Positions 18,411 to 26,931 are shown, counted from the stretch's first letter. The stretch: DNA of 64,000 bases from Flavobacterium sp. AED (GCF_000812945.1 NZ_JSYM01000007.1:113005-177004); one strand, 5' to 3'. Notes: generated by a model not told the origin, from the letters alone. Program-made: numbers and translations.

Positions 18411-18938
18411 ATGAAGAAAAAATTCACACTTTTTATGACTACTTTAATTGTAATGTCAAGCACTTTATATGCGCAAACACCTTTAAAAGAGTACGAAGCT
18501 GGACACGTTTTTCATATTGGTTTACCAGAATATATGGGAAAAACGATAGGATTGAATAACTCCGCAACAATCCAGTATAAAAGTGAAGTCAAAGATGTAT
18601 ATGGTTTCGTAATAGAAGATAATAAAGAAGAACTAAAATTAGCCGAACTAAACTACTCCTCTATCAACGAATTTTATGAAGGTTTTATAAAAGACTTTCT
18701 AACAGATGAAGACGACAGAATAATTTCACAACCATTATATAAAAAAAACGGGGATATTAATTTTGTTGAATCTGACGTGACTTACTACGATAAAGAAGCG
18801 AAAATTAACATTTATTATTTAGTGGGAATAGTTGAAACAAAATCTGCTTATTATAAAGTATTATCTTGGTCAGCAGCTGAAAACAAAGATAAATTTAAAG
18901 CAGACTTTCAAAAAATAGTATACAGCTTAAAAGACTAA
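18411..18938 (+). CDS. Exported protein of unknown function
   Basis: This 175-residue protein has a clear signal peptide ending in STLYAQ. The mature part is a compact alpha/beta sequence with many Lys and Asp residues and no catalytic motif I recognise. The upstream TTG at 18384 would place nine residues ahead of the signal peptide, so the ATG at 18411 was chosen. The next gene, an exported esterase, begins 24 bases later on the same strand, so the two are probably cotranscribed. Confidence 0.65.
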   Translation: MKKKFTLFMTTLIVMSSTLYAQTPLKEYEAGHVFHIGLPEYMGKTIGLNNSATIQYKSEVKDVYGFVIEDNKEELKLAELNYSSINEFYEGFIKDFLTDEDDRIISQPLYKKNGDINFVESDVTYYDKEAKINIYYLVGIVETKSAYYKVLSWSAAENKDKFKADFQKIVYSLKD

Positions 18939-18962
18939 AATAAGATTCAAAAAAAAATCAAA

Positions 18963-19796
18963 ATGAAGAAAATTTTCCTTTCCCTTTTTATATTCCTATT
19001 TGGTATTACAGTTTCTGCCCAAAAACTAGAATACACTACAAAATCAAACATTCCATACTATAGCGATGCGATAAACAAAACAGATACCTACATTAACGAA
19101 CGATGCCTTCTCGATATTTATTATCCAAAAAACAGCAGTGGTTTTGCAACTGTAGTTTGGTTTCATGGAGGCGGATTAACTTCGGGTAGCAAAGAACTTC
19201 CTGAAGGACTTAAAGACAAAGGTATTTGTGTAGTTTCCGTAAATTATCGTTTGTCCCCAAAAGTAAATTCTCCAAAATATATTGAAGATGCAGCAGCAGC
19301 GGTAGCATGGGTTTTTAAAAATATAAACACGTTTGGTGGTGATAATTCTTTGATTTTTATTTCCGGACATTCTGCTGGTGGATACCTTGCAAGTATGATT
19401 AGTTTAGACAAAAAATGGTTATTGGCTGATGGAATAGACGCCAACAAAATTGCAGGAATCATTCCATTAAGTGGTCAGGCCATTACCCATTTTGAAATAA
19501 GAAAAGAAAGAGGTATCCCTGAAACACAACCTGTAATAGACGAGCTTGCACCACTGTTTCATGTTCGTGCCGATGCTCCTCCTCTATTATTAATAACTGG
19601 TGACCGTGAATTAGAAATGTTAGGCCGTTATGAAGAAAACGCCTATTTAATGCGAATGATGAAAATTGCTGGCCATAAGGAGACAAAGCTCTACGAATTA
19701 GATGGTTTTGGTCACAACATGACAGAACCTGCTTTTCCTTTAGTTATAAAGGAAATACAAAGAATTGTCAATGAGAAAAAAAATACAAAAAAATAA
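18963..19796 (+). CDS. Exported alpha/beta hydrolase (esterase/lipase, HSL-like)
   Basis: This 277-residue protein has a signal peptide (ending TVSAQ) and an alpha/beta-hydrolase fold. The oxyanion motif is WFHGGGLTSG and the nucleophile elbow GHSAGGYLAS has the Ser of the triad. The Asp is probably in ITGDREL and the His in GFGHNMT. VSVNYRLSPK is typical of the hormone-sensitive-lipase branch. It probably acts on short-chain esters in the periplasm or on the surface; the substrate is not visible. It follows the exported unknown gene and is ended by a terminator. Confidence 0.85.
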   Translation: MKKIFLSLFIFLFGITVSAQKLEYTTKSNIPYYSDAINKTDTYINERCLLDIYYPKNSSGFATVVWFHGGGLTSGSKELPEGLKDKGICVVSVNYRLSPKVNSPKYIEDAAAAVAWVFKNINTFGGDNSLIFISGHSAGGYLASMISLDKKWLLADGIDANKIAGIIPLSGQAITHFEIRKERGIPETQPVIDELAPLFHVRADAPPLLLITGDRELEMLGRYEENAYLMRMMKIAGHKETKLYELDGFGHNMTEPAFPLVIKEIQRIVNEKKNTKK

Positions 19797-19812
19797 TTTT
19801 GAAACAACTAAG

Positions 19813-19850
19813 AGCAAAGTTTAAAAACCTAACGGTTCTTTGCTTTTTTT
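19813..19850 (+). terminator. Intrinsic terminator after esterase gene
   Basis: AGCAAAG pairs with CTTTGCT, with an inner AACC/GGTT helix, followed by TTTTTT. Confidence 0.7.
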
Positions 19851-20003
19851 ATCTTTTAAAAGCAGAAAATTTACCAAACCTCAACAAGGATATTCCCATG
19901 AGTATCAAAATTCAGTCCTAACGAATTTCTTTAAACTATTATTCTATTTCAGTTCCTTACTTTCAATATCGAAAATTATATCCATAAAATCATTAACTTT
20001 GAG

Positions 20004-20044
20004 AATCAATTGAAAATCAAAACTTTCAATTGATTATTTTTTTA
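20004..20044 (+). terminator. Perfect hairpin with T-run ahead of the MgtA-like gene
   Basis: AATCAATTGAAA (20004-20015) is the exact inverse of TTTCAATTGATT (20024-20035), with an 8-base loop and a T-rich tail. It lies about 100 bases before the pump gene and 150 bases after the esterase terminator. It may therefore be a leader attenuator or just a second terminator. The rest of 19851-20146 holds only a weaker 7-bp repeat (20118-20141). Confidence 0.5.
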
Positions 20045-20146
20045 AATAAACTATTCTCGTCCAAGTTTATCTCAATTATCCGCTATTACATTTAGCAAAA
20101 AAAGTCCGATTGCTTTTCTAATTTATAGTTTAAAAAATTAGTCTTT

Positions 20147-22666
20147 ATGCAAACTTCTACAACAGATAATTTTTGGCAATATGACCCGAACTATTGGTTT
20201 CAAAAACTAAACAGTAGCGAAAAAGGTTTATCCAAAACAGTAGCTGATAAAATTCTGTTAGAATCCGGAGAACACAAAATAAACAAATCTATTTTAAAAA
20301 AGGATTTTTTCCTTTTCATAGGACAATTTAAAAGCCCTTTGATGTTACTGCTTATTGGAGCTGTCATACTATCAGCCTTTCTTGGTGACACCTCCGATGT
20401 TTTTATAATACTCTTTATCGTTTTGTCTACCGGTTTTCTTAGTTTTTTCCAAGAAAGAAATGCTGGTCGTTTTGTAGCTGCTTTACAATCAATGATTGCA
20501 TTAAAAAGCAGTATTTTGAGAGATGGAAAACAACAGGAAATCCTTTCTTCTACCATTGTTCCCGGGGATATTATTTTCTTGAAAGCCGGGGATATGTTAC
20601 CCGCCGATTGTCTAATTATTGAAGCCAATGAATTACATGCCAATGAAGCCAGCTTAACCGGAGAATCCTATCCAACAGCAAAAATAGCAGGAATAGTGGA
20701 TGTAAAAACGGAACTAACCAAAAGAACAAACTGCCTCTGGGAAGGAACAAATATAGTCAGTGGTACAGCTAAAGCAGTAGTAATAAATACCGGAAGCAAA
20801 ACCATTTTTGGCGCCATTGCAAAAAGTGCTTCCACTACAGTAGAAACTAAATTTGAAAAAGGCATCAAAGACTTTGGTTATTTTTTAATGAAAATAACAT
20901 TAGTACTATCAATATTCATACTGATTGTCAATTTATTAAATCACAAAAGCGCTATTGAATCTGCTTTATTTGCTTTGGCTTTAGCCGTAGGAATGGCGCC
21001 TGAATTACTTCCTGCCATCACCACAATCGCAATGAGCGCAGGCGCTAAAAGAATGTTAGATAAGAAAGTAATCGTAAAAAAACTGGCTTCTATTCAAAAC
21101 TTAGGAGAAGTCAATTTATTGTGTACTGATAAAACTGGCACCATTACAGAAGGTGCAATTATAGTAGCTGGAACCGTTGATGGTTTGGGTACCGAAAATG
21201 AATTTGTAAAAGAATTAGCCTATTGGAATGCTTATTTTGAAACAGGTTATGCCAATCCAATTGATGAAGCCATAAAAAAGCTTCAAATAGAAACAAAGGC
21301 TAATCCAACAAAATTAGGCGAGATTCCTTATGATTTTATACGCAAAAGATTAAGCATCGCTATTATTACCGACGCAAATAAACTATTGATTAGTAAAGGC
21401 GCGTTTAACAATATCATAAGTATTTGTACTACGGTGAGATTGAGCAATGGAATTGTTGAAGATATTGAAAAGCACAAAGCCGAAATTGAAAACAAATATG
21501 AAGAATTTGGAATCAAAGGATTGCGAAGCATCGGTATCTGTTACAAAAACATCAATTCCAATGCTATTGTAAAAGAAGATGAAACCTCCATGATTTTTGC
21601 TGGTTTTATTTTACTTGAAGATCCAGTTAAAATGGGTATTATAGAAACAATTGAGGAATTAAAAAAACTACAAGTACACCTGAAAATAATATCTGGAGAT
21701 AATAAAAATGTAGCCCAATCCATCGCTTTAAAAATTGGAATCATTAACCCTATTGTAATGACAGGACAAGAACTTTTCAGTACAAGTCCGGAAGCATTAA
21801 AACATGTAGTAGGAAAAACACACATTTTTGCCGAAGTAGAGCCACAACAAAAAGAACATATTATTCAGGCTTTGAGAAAAACATATACACTTGCCTATGT
21901 GGGTGACGGAATTAATGATGTATCTGCTTTAACAGCTGCCGATATTGGAATATCTGTAGAAAATGCTGTTGATGTAGCCCGAGAAGCTGCCGATTTTGTA
22001 TTAATGGAAAAAGATTTAGCGGTTATTATAGATGGCATTAAAGAAGGACGAAAAACTTTTGCCAATACTTTAAAATACATTTTTATAAACACAGGATCTA
22101 CTTTTGGAAATATGTTCAGCGTTGCGATTGCCTCCCTTTTATTACCATTTCTACCTATGTTACCCAAACAAATTTTATTAACTAATTTCATAACTGATTT
22201 TCCTTATCTCACCATTGCATCTGATAATGTTGATCAAGAACAATTGAACAAACCCGGAAAATGGAATTTAAAATTCATTAGAAATTACATGATTATTTTT
22301 GGGATTCACAGTTCACTTTTTGATGTCATTACCTTTCTAATTCTTTTTTATGTTTTAAAAGTAAAAGAATCTGCCTTTCAAACTGCTTGGTTTGTAGAAT
22401 CCATCCTTACTGAATTATTCATCCTGTTTATAATACGAACACATAAAAACTTCTTTAAAAGCAAACCAGGAAAATATCTTTTTATTTTGAGCATATTGGG
22501 GCTACTAATTACAATCATACTTCCTTACCTTCCTATCGCAACTACAATAGGATTATCGCCAATTCCTTTTCTCAATATGGGTATTATGTTACTAATAGTT
22601 TTAATCTATATCATTACAGCTGACCTTTTAAAAGTTTGGTTTTTCAAAAAGTACGTACGAACTTAA
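20147..22666 (+). CDS. mgtA: Magnesium-translocating P-type ATPase (P3B, MgtA-like)
   Basis: This 839-residue pump drives Mg2+ import across the inner membrane. It shows the actuator motif SLTGESYPT, the family-specific helix GMAPELLPAITTIAMSAGAKRM, then LASIQNLGEVNLLCTDKTGTITEG with the phosphorylated Asp. YVGDGINDVSALTAADIGISV forms the hinge, and helix NTGSTFGNMFSVA is followed by the C-terminal membrane segments. The pattern after the ion-site helix (alignment of SIQNLGEV with the MgtA/MgtB IQNFG block) distinguishes it from calcium pumps such as the one at 2200-4701. It is monocistronic, with a hairpin in the upstream region. Mg2+ control is likely from the family but no riboswitch is recognised. 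Confidence 0.9.
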   Translation: MQTSTTDNFWQYDPNYWFQKLNSSEKGLSKTVADKILLESGEHKINKSILKKDFFLFIGQFKSPLMLLLIGAVILSAFLGDTSDVFIILFIVLSTGFLSFFQERNAGRFVAALQSMIALKSSILRDGKQQEILSSTIVPGDIIFLKAGDMLPADCLIIEANELHANEASLTGESYPTAKIAGIVDVKTELTKRTNCLWEGTNIVSGTAKAVVINTGSKTIFGAIAKSASTTVETKFEKGIKDFGYFLMKITLVLSIFILIVNLLNHKSAIESALFALALAVGMAPELLPAITTIAMSAGAKRMLDKKVIVKKLASIQNLGEVNLLCTDKTGTITEGAIIVAGTVDGLGTENEFVKELAYWNAYFETGYANPIDEAIKKLQIETKANPTKLGEIPYDFIRKRLSIAIITDANKLLISKGAFNNIISICTTVRLSNGIVEDIEKHKAEIENKYEEFGIKGLRSIGICYKNINSNAIVKEDETSMIFAGFILLEDPVKMGIIETIEELKKLQVHLKIISGDNKNVAQSIALKIGIINPIVMTGQELFSTSPEALKHVVGKTHIFAEVEPQQKEHIIQALRKTYTLAYVGDGINDVSALTAADIGISVENAVDVAREAADFVLMEKDLAVIIDGIKEGRKTFANTLKYIFINTGSTFGNMFSVAIASLLLPFLPMLPKQILLTNFITDFPYLTIASDNVDQEQLNKPGKWNLKFIRNYMIIFGIHSSLFDVITFLILFYVLKVKESAFQTAWFVESILTELFILFIIRTHKNFFKSKPGKYLFILSILGLLITIILPYLPIATTIGLSPIPFLNMGIMLLIVLIYIITADLLKVWFFKKYVRT

Positions 22667-22860
22667 TATTGAATATAGCCTTAAAGTAATTAATATTGCT
22701 ATGAACAACTGATGTTCAACTTGCATTTTCCTAAACGAACTGTGATTTTTATTTCCAAAAAAGAATTTTTATTTCGATTAAATTGTATATTTTTATTCCA
22801 AAATAGTTGTTCTAAATACTTCATTTTTTTAGATGAACTTATATTAGTTATATATTCAGA

Positions 22861-23409
22861 ATGGAAATAAAATTATTAGTAATCCCAGGCTTGGGTGATT
22901 CAGGAGAAAAACATTGGCAAAGCTACTGGCTCAAAAAATATAAAAATGCTACTAAGGTAATTCAAGACAATTGGGACGAACCTCAACGCGAAGATTGGCT
23001 TTCAAAACTAAACGAAGCGATACTAAAACTGGATAAGCCCACTATTTTGGTTGCACACAGTCTTGCCGTTTCTTTGGTAATGCATTGGGTTTCTTTAAAT
23101 AATAATCCTAATATAATTGGTGCTTTACTGGTTGCACCTGCAGATGTCGATTCCCCTGAGCACACACCAGAGAAAATTTGGAATTTTTCACCAATACCAT
23201 TGACTAAATTAGATTTCCCTTCCATAGTGGTAACTAGCGAAAATGATCCATATATAGCTGTACAAAGAGCGGAATATTTTGCTGAAATGTGGGGAAGTGA
23301 TTTTATAAATATTGGTCAAAAAGGACATATCAATTCCGAATCAAATCTCGAATTTTGGGAAGAAGGACAAATGCTATTGCAACAATTAATTGATAAAATT
23401 AATAATTAA
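22861..23409 (+). CDS. RBBP9/YdeN-family serine hydrolase
   Basis: This 182-residue small alpha/beta hydrolase has the family pattern: VIPGLGDSGEKHWQSYW at the N-terminus, nucleophile Ser in LVAHSLAVSLVMHW, Asp in SENDPYI and His in KGHINSES, close to the C-terminus. No signal peptide is present, so it is cytosolic. Members are generic carboxylesterase-like enzymes whose substrates are mostly unknown. It ends five bases from the stop of the convergent csaA gene, inside a perfect palindrome that covers both stop codons. Confidence 0.88.
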   Translation: MEIKLLVIPGLGDSGEKHWQSYWLKKYKNATKVIQDNWDEPQREDWLSKLNEAILKLDKPTILVAHSLAVSLVMHWVSLNNNPNIIGALLVAPADVDSPEHTPEKIWNFSPIPLTKLDFPSIVVTSENDPYIAVQRAEYFAEMWGSDFINIGQKGHINSESNLEFWEEGQMLLQQLIDKINN

Positions 23410-23416
23410 TTTTATC
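23392..23416. other. Perfect 11-bp palindrome covering two convergent stop codons
   Basis: GATAAAATTAA and TTAATTTTATC flank a 3-base spacer. The stops of the hydrolase gene (23407-23409) and csaA (23415-23417) fall in or at its right arm. It could act as a weak terminator in both directions but lacks T-runs. Confidence 0.4.
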
Positions 23417-23750
23417 ACCCGATTCGCAATCCATTTTCAATTTTAAAATCAGGAGCTAATAAAATAACATCTCCTTCATCACCTACTGCTCCTAAGACCA
23501 AGCATTCGCTCATGAATTTCCCAATTTGTTTTTTAGGAAAATTGACCACAGCAATAATTTGTCGGTTTTTCAATTCTTCCTTTTGATAGCGTTTCGTTAT
23601 TTGCGCCGATGTTTTTCTAATTCCGATTGCAGAACCAAAATCTATTGTTAACTGATAGGCGGGTTTCCTAGCTTCGGGAAAATCATTTACTTCTAGGATA
23701 GTTCCCACGCGCATTTCTACTCTTTCAAATTCAGACCAAGTTAATTCCAT
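23415..23750 (-). CDS. csaA: CsaA-like tRNA-binding domain protein
   Basis: This 111-residue protein is a stand-alone OB-fold tRNA-binding domain. Visible motifs are FERVEMRVGTI, YQLTIDFG, GIRKTSAQIT, IIAVVNFPKKQIGKFMSECLVLGA and ILLAPD, all typical of CsaA. The family binds tRNA and was described as having secretion-chaperone activity in Bacillus; the role in Bacteroidota is not established. It converges on the RBBP9-like gene. Confidence 0.9.
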   Translation of the reverse strand: MELTWSEFERVEMRVGTILEVNDFPEARKPAYQLTIDFGSAIGIRKTSAQITKRYQKEELKNRQIIAVVNFPKKQIGKFMSECLVLGAVGDEGDVILLAPDFKIENGLRIG

Positions 23751-23921
23751 AAATTTATTTTCGTTTTAAAGTCAATTTTCAATGACACTATTTTACAAAC
23801 GAAATTTACTATTTTCTGTTTAGAAACAATCCTTTTTTCATAACTTTAAAGTTTAAAATCTAAAAAAACTTCACAACTTTTAAAAAGAGCGCTTTTAAAA
23901 CTTAAACTCCAGAAAACATAA

Positions 23922-24476
23922 ATGTCTAAAACTGCTTCAAAAATGATTCCGCTTGGAACTGTTGCTCCTGAATTTCATTTGAAAGATACTAATTCTAATG
24001 AATGGTTTTCTTTTGCAGATTTAAAAGGCGAAAAAGGTACCTTAGTACTATTCATGTGTAATCACTGTCCGTTTGTACGCCATGTCATTGAAGAAATCGT
24101 AATGATTGCTAATGATTATCGTGTTCAGGGAATTGGGATAATCGCTATTTCAAGTAATGATATTTCACAATATCCTCAAGATGCACCGGAGTTGATGACT
24201 GAATTTGCTTTCGAAAACAAAATGGAATTTCCTTATTTATATGACGAGACACAAGAGGTTGCTAAAGTATACGATGCGGCATGCACTCCAGATTTTTTCT
24301 TGTTTGACAACCAAAATAAATTAGTATATCGCGGTCAATTGGATGACAGCCGACCTGGAAATGGAATTCCTCTTAGTGGCAATGATTTGCGAGGTGCGAT
24401 TGATGGTGTGATTTACAATCGAATAATTAATCCGAATCAAAAACCAAGTATTGGTTGTAATATAAAATGGAAATAA
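23922..24476 (+). CDS. Thioredoxin-fold redoxin (AhpC/TSA-like)
   Basis: This 184-residue protein has the thioredoxin fold with the motif MCNHCPFVRHV, a CxxC pair followed by Pro and Phe. APEFHLKDTNSNEW near the N-terminus is typical of AhpC/TSA-type redoxins, and ACTPDFFLFD holds the cis-Pro region. There is no signal peptide, so it probably works in the cytosol as a thiol peroxidase or disulfide-exchange protein. It converges on the cytochrome c gene across a shared hairpin. Confidence 0.85.
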   Translation: MSKTASKMIPLGTVAPEFHLKDTNSNEWFSFADLKGEKGTLVLFMCNHCPFVRHVIEEIVMIANDYRVQGIGIIAISSNDISQYPQDAPELMTEFAFENKMEFPYLYDETQEVAKVYDAACTPDFFLFDNQNKLVYRGQLDDSRPGNGIPLSGNDLRGAIDGVIYNRIINPNQKPSIGCNIKWK

Positions 24477-24485
24477 ATCTAATTT

Positions 24486-24522
24486 AAAAAAAGTATATTG
24501 ACTTTCACCAACATACTTTTTT
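24486..24522. terminator. Bidirectional terminator between redoxin and cytochrome c genes
   Basis: AAAAAAAGTAT pairs with ATACTTTTTT around a 16-base loop, with A- and T-runs on both sides. Confidence 0.75.
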
Positions 24523-24549
24523 AAAAAAAAAATTGTAAAAACAAAAATA

Positions 24550-24849
24550 TTACAATTGAGAAGATATATAATTTGAAATACTAGCCATTTTAACATCGTC
24601 AAGATGCGCTTTCACTTGCATTCTTGTTAAGATGGGCTGCCAATTTTCCTTACTATATGCAGTTGGAGCATATAATTGATGGCATCTGGCACAACTATTT
24701 TCATATAAATTTTTTCCTTCAACCAGTTCTGGCGAAAGTACGGTTGTTTTCGCTACTTCTGTTGGAGCAGTTTGTACCGCTACCGTTTTAGAAGCGCACG
24801 AAAATAAAACTACTGCAAGTGCTGCTGCTGCTACTATTTTTGATTTCAT
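24550..24849 (-). CDS. Small lipid-anchored cytochrome c
   Basis: This 99-residue protein starts with a lipoprotein signal peptide ending in VLFSCASK, so it is probably lipid-anchored on the periplasmic side of a membrane. A single c-type heme site CARCH lies about 50 residues in, with a likely axial Met in LTRMQV. A frame extension to 24894 would precede the signal peptide, so the ATG at 24849 is used. It may shuttle electrons or bind to an oxidase; no partner gene is adjacent. Its promoter element lies only a few bases after the terminator of the PPIase gene. Confidence 0.85.
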   Translation of the reverse strand: MKSKIVAAAALAVVLFSCASKTVAVQTAPTEVAKTTVLSPELVEGKNLYENSCARCHQLYAPTAYSKENWQPILTRMQVKAHLDDVKMASISNYISSQL

Positions 24850-24868
24850 AATTAGTTCTTTAGAATAA

Positions 24869-24876
24869 CAAATATA
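24869..24876 (-). promoter_or_regulatory. Cytochrome c -7 element (TATATTTG) abutting a terminator
   Basis: This is a full TAnnTTTG match on the minus strand, 19 bases before the ATG. It follows directly on the T-run of the upstream gene's terminator. Confidence 0.6.
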
Positions 24877-24879
24877 AAA

Positions 24880-24912
24880 AAAACCCAATAACAATAAAGT
24901 TTATTGGGTTTT
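24880..24912 (-). terminator. Intrinsic terminator of the cyclophilin-FKBP gene
   Basis: A perfect 12-bp stem (AAAACCCAATAA with TTATTGGGTTTT) is followed by a T-run on the minus strand. Confidence 0.88.
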
Positions 24913-24934
24913 AAATTTTATACTAGAATAAAGA

Positions 24935-25867
24935 CTATTTTACGTCCATTAATTCTACGTCAAAAATCAACGTAGCATTTGGTGGAATTGCTCCTCCAGC
25001 ACCACGAGATCCATAGCCTAAATGAGCAGGAATCACGAAACGTGCTTTGTCACCTACGCGCAACAAGGCAATTCCTTCATCCCAACCTTCAATAACGTTT
25101 CCTCTTCCTAATGGGAATTCGATTGGTTTTTTACGAGGGTATGAACTATCAAACACTTTACCATCTGGAAGTTGCCCTGTATAATGTACTGAAACCGTTT
25201 TTCCATTTTCTGCTTTTTTACCTTCTCCTCTTTGGATGAATTGGTAACGCAAGCCACTTTCTGTTTTTTCAAAACCAGCCGCTAACTTTTCCATTTCAGC
25301 TTCAGCCTCTGCTTTTAAAGCTGCGTCACGTTTGTTACGTGAACCTTTAAAAGTAATAAAAGCTTCAATTGCATTCCAATTTTTAGCTTCTTCCCCTTCT
25401 CTGATAATTTCCAAAGATTCCAAAACATCCCCTTGAGCAACTGCATCAACAACATCCTGTCCTTCTACTACATGTCCAAAAACAGTATGTTTGTTATCCA
25501 ACCATTCTGTTGGAATGTGTGTAATGTAAAATTGAGAACCGTTTGTTCCAGGTCCTGAATTAGCCATAGCCAAAACTCCCGGACGGTTGTGTTTCAAACT
25601 TGGGTGAAATTCATCGTCAAATTTATATCCCGGATCTCCAGTTCCTGTCCCTTGTGGACAACCACCTTGAATCATGAAATCAGGAATTACTCTGTGAAAT
25701 TTTAATCCATCATAAAATTTAACCCCTTGTGGTTTTACTTTATTTTCTAAGTTTCCCTCAGCCAATCCTACGAAGTTCCCCACTGTTCCTGGAGTCAAAT
25801 CGTGTGTTAGTTTTACTAAAATAGCACCTCTAGTGGTGTTGAATTTAGCATATATTCCATTTTCCAT
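24935..25867 (-). CDS. Dual peptidyl-prolyl isomerase: cyclophilin-FKBP fusion
   Basis: This 310-residue cytosolic protein joins two unrelated proline isomerases. Residues 1-165 are a cyclophilin with FHRVIPDFMIQGG (catalytic Arg59), SQFYIT (Gln112) and EWLDNKH (Trp122). A charged helical linker (about 178-203) follows. Residues 215-310 are an FKBP with VHYTGQLPDGKVFD, GNVIEGWDEG, YGSRGAGG and IPPNATLIFDVEL, retaining the pocket residues Tyr229, Phe239, Asp240, Val258, Ile259, Trp262 and Tyr285. Both halves look catalytically complete. The frame extends to 26029, but a TAAATTTG promoter element lies inside the longer version, which supports the ATG at 25867. No signal peptide. Confidence 0.92.
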   Translation of the reverse strand: MENGIYAKFNTTRGAILVKLTHDLTPGTVGNFVGLAEGNLENKVKPQGVKFYDGLKFHRVIPDFMIQGGCPQGTGTGDPGYKFDDEFHPSLKHNRPGVLAMANSGPGTNGSQFYITHIPTEWLDNKHTVFGHVVEGQDVVDAVAQGDVLESLEIIREGEEAKNWNAIEAFITFKGSRNKRDAALKAEAEAEMEKLAAGFEKTESGLRYQFIQRGEGKKAENGKTVSVHYTGQLPDGKVFDSSYPRKKPIEFPLGRGNVIEGWDEGIALLRVGDKARFVIPAHLGYGSRGAGGAIPPNATLIFDVELMDVK

Positions 25868-25891
25868 TTTTGTATAATTTTTATTGAAGGG

Positions 25892-25899
25892 CAAATTTA
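25892..25899 (-). promoter_or_regulatory. Cyclophilin-FKBP gene -7 element (TAAATTTG)
   Basis: This is a full TAnnTTTG match 24 bases before the ATG at 25867, used to choose that start. Confidence 0.55.
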
Positions 25900-26036
25900 C
25901 GAAATTAATTTTAAAAAGGGAATTGAGGGATTCGTTGATTTGGTTATTTGAAAGTTTGCGGATTAAACAGGAATGCAATTTAGAAAATATTTCAAACTTA
26001 ATAACTTCTTTAAAACCTCTTAATTCCAAAAAACCC

Positions 26037-26116
26037 TAGCCCAGATTGAAACGGCATCCTTTCCTTGCTTCCTTTAAGCAAGGAAAGATATAGTGAAAAG
26101 CTGGAAATAGCTCCTG
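26037..26116 (+). repeat. Structured intergenic repeat, copy 1
   Basis: The 80-base element starts with TAGCCCAGAT, has a central perfect hairpin (CTTTCCTTGCTT at 26059 with AAGCAAGGAAAG at 26076), and ends with AGCTGGAAATAGCTCCT. The end blocks can pair through CAG with CTG and AGC with GCT. A second copy with the same ends lies at 37371-37514 on the other strand. The layout reminds me of short Flavobacteriaceae intergenic repeats and possibly the Flavo-1 RNA, but I cannot verify that here. Confidence 0.65.
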
Positions 26117-26129
26117 AAAAAAAACTTTG

Positions 26130-26137
26130 TACCTTTG
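26130..26137 (+). promoter_or_regulatory. trmD -7 element (TACCTTTG)
   Basis: This is a full TAnnTTTG match 25 bases before the trmD ATG, directly after repeat copy 1. Confidence 0.6.
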
Positions 26138-26162
26138 CGCTTTAAAACTAAGATTCAAAATT

Positions 26163-26840
26163 ATGCGCATTGATATTGTAACTGTTCTCCCAGAATTATT
26201 GCGAAGTCCATTTGAGGCTTCGATTATGAAACGTGCCATCGATAAAGGATTGGTGGAAGTTTATTTTCATAATCTACGGGATTACACGACCAACAGACAG
26301 AAAAGTGTGGATGATTACCCTTATGGGGGTGGTGCAGGAATGGTGATGACGGTACAGCCTATTGATGCATGCATTACGCATTTGAAAAGTGAGAGAACCT
26401 ACGACGAAATCATTTATATGTCGCCAGACGGGGAAACCCTAAACCAGAAAATGGCGAACACGATGTCGATGTATGAAAATATTATTATCCTTTGCGGTCA
26501 TTATAAAGGTGTGGATCAACGGGTACGTGACCATTTCATTACAAAGGAAATCTCGATTGGTGATTATGTATTGTCTGGTGGAGAATTGGGTGCTTTGGTA
26601 TTATCGGATGCTTTAATCCGATTGATTCCGGGTGTTTTGAGTGATGAAACCTCAGCATTAACTGATAGTTTTCAAGATGGATTATTGTCAGGACCTATTT
26701 ACACAAGACCTGCTGATTATAACGGATGGAAAGTTCCTGATGTTTTGACCAGCGGAAATTTTGCCAAAATTGATAAATGGCGTGAAGATATGGCGTATGA
26801 ACATACTAAGAATCGAAGACCGGATTTACTGGAGGAGTAA
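26163..26840 (+). CDS. trmD: tRNA (guanine37-N1)-methyltransferase
   Basis: This 225-residue SPOUT enzyme methylates G37 next to the anticodon and so prevents frameshifting. Family motifs are MRIDIVTVLPELL, then DDYPYGGGAGMVM, YMSPDG, LCGHYKGVDQRV, and the knot region SIGDYVLSGGELGALVLSDALIRLIPGVL, with TRPADYNGWKVPDVLTSG. The ATG at 26163 replaces an upstream in-frame start at 26127 that precedes the promoter box. rplS follows with its own promoter, the common trmD-rplS order. Confidence 0.96.
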   Translation: MRIDIVTVLPELLRSPFEASIMKRAIDKGLVEVYFHNLRDYTTNRQKSVDDYPYGGGAGMVMTVQPIDACITHLKSERTYDEIIYMSPDGETLNQKMANTMSMYENIIILCGHYKGVDQRVRDHFITKEISIGDYVLSGGELGALVLSDALIRLIPGVLSDETSALTDSFQDGLLSGPIYTRPADYNGWKVPDVLTSGNFAKIDKWREDMAYEHTKNRRPDLLEE

Positions 26841-26931
26841 AAAATCAGTTTAAATTTTGAGGTTTAAAGTTGGTATTCAACAACTTCTAAACTTTAAACA
26901 AGAAAAACTTTAAATTTTAAACTTTTTTATT

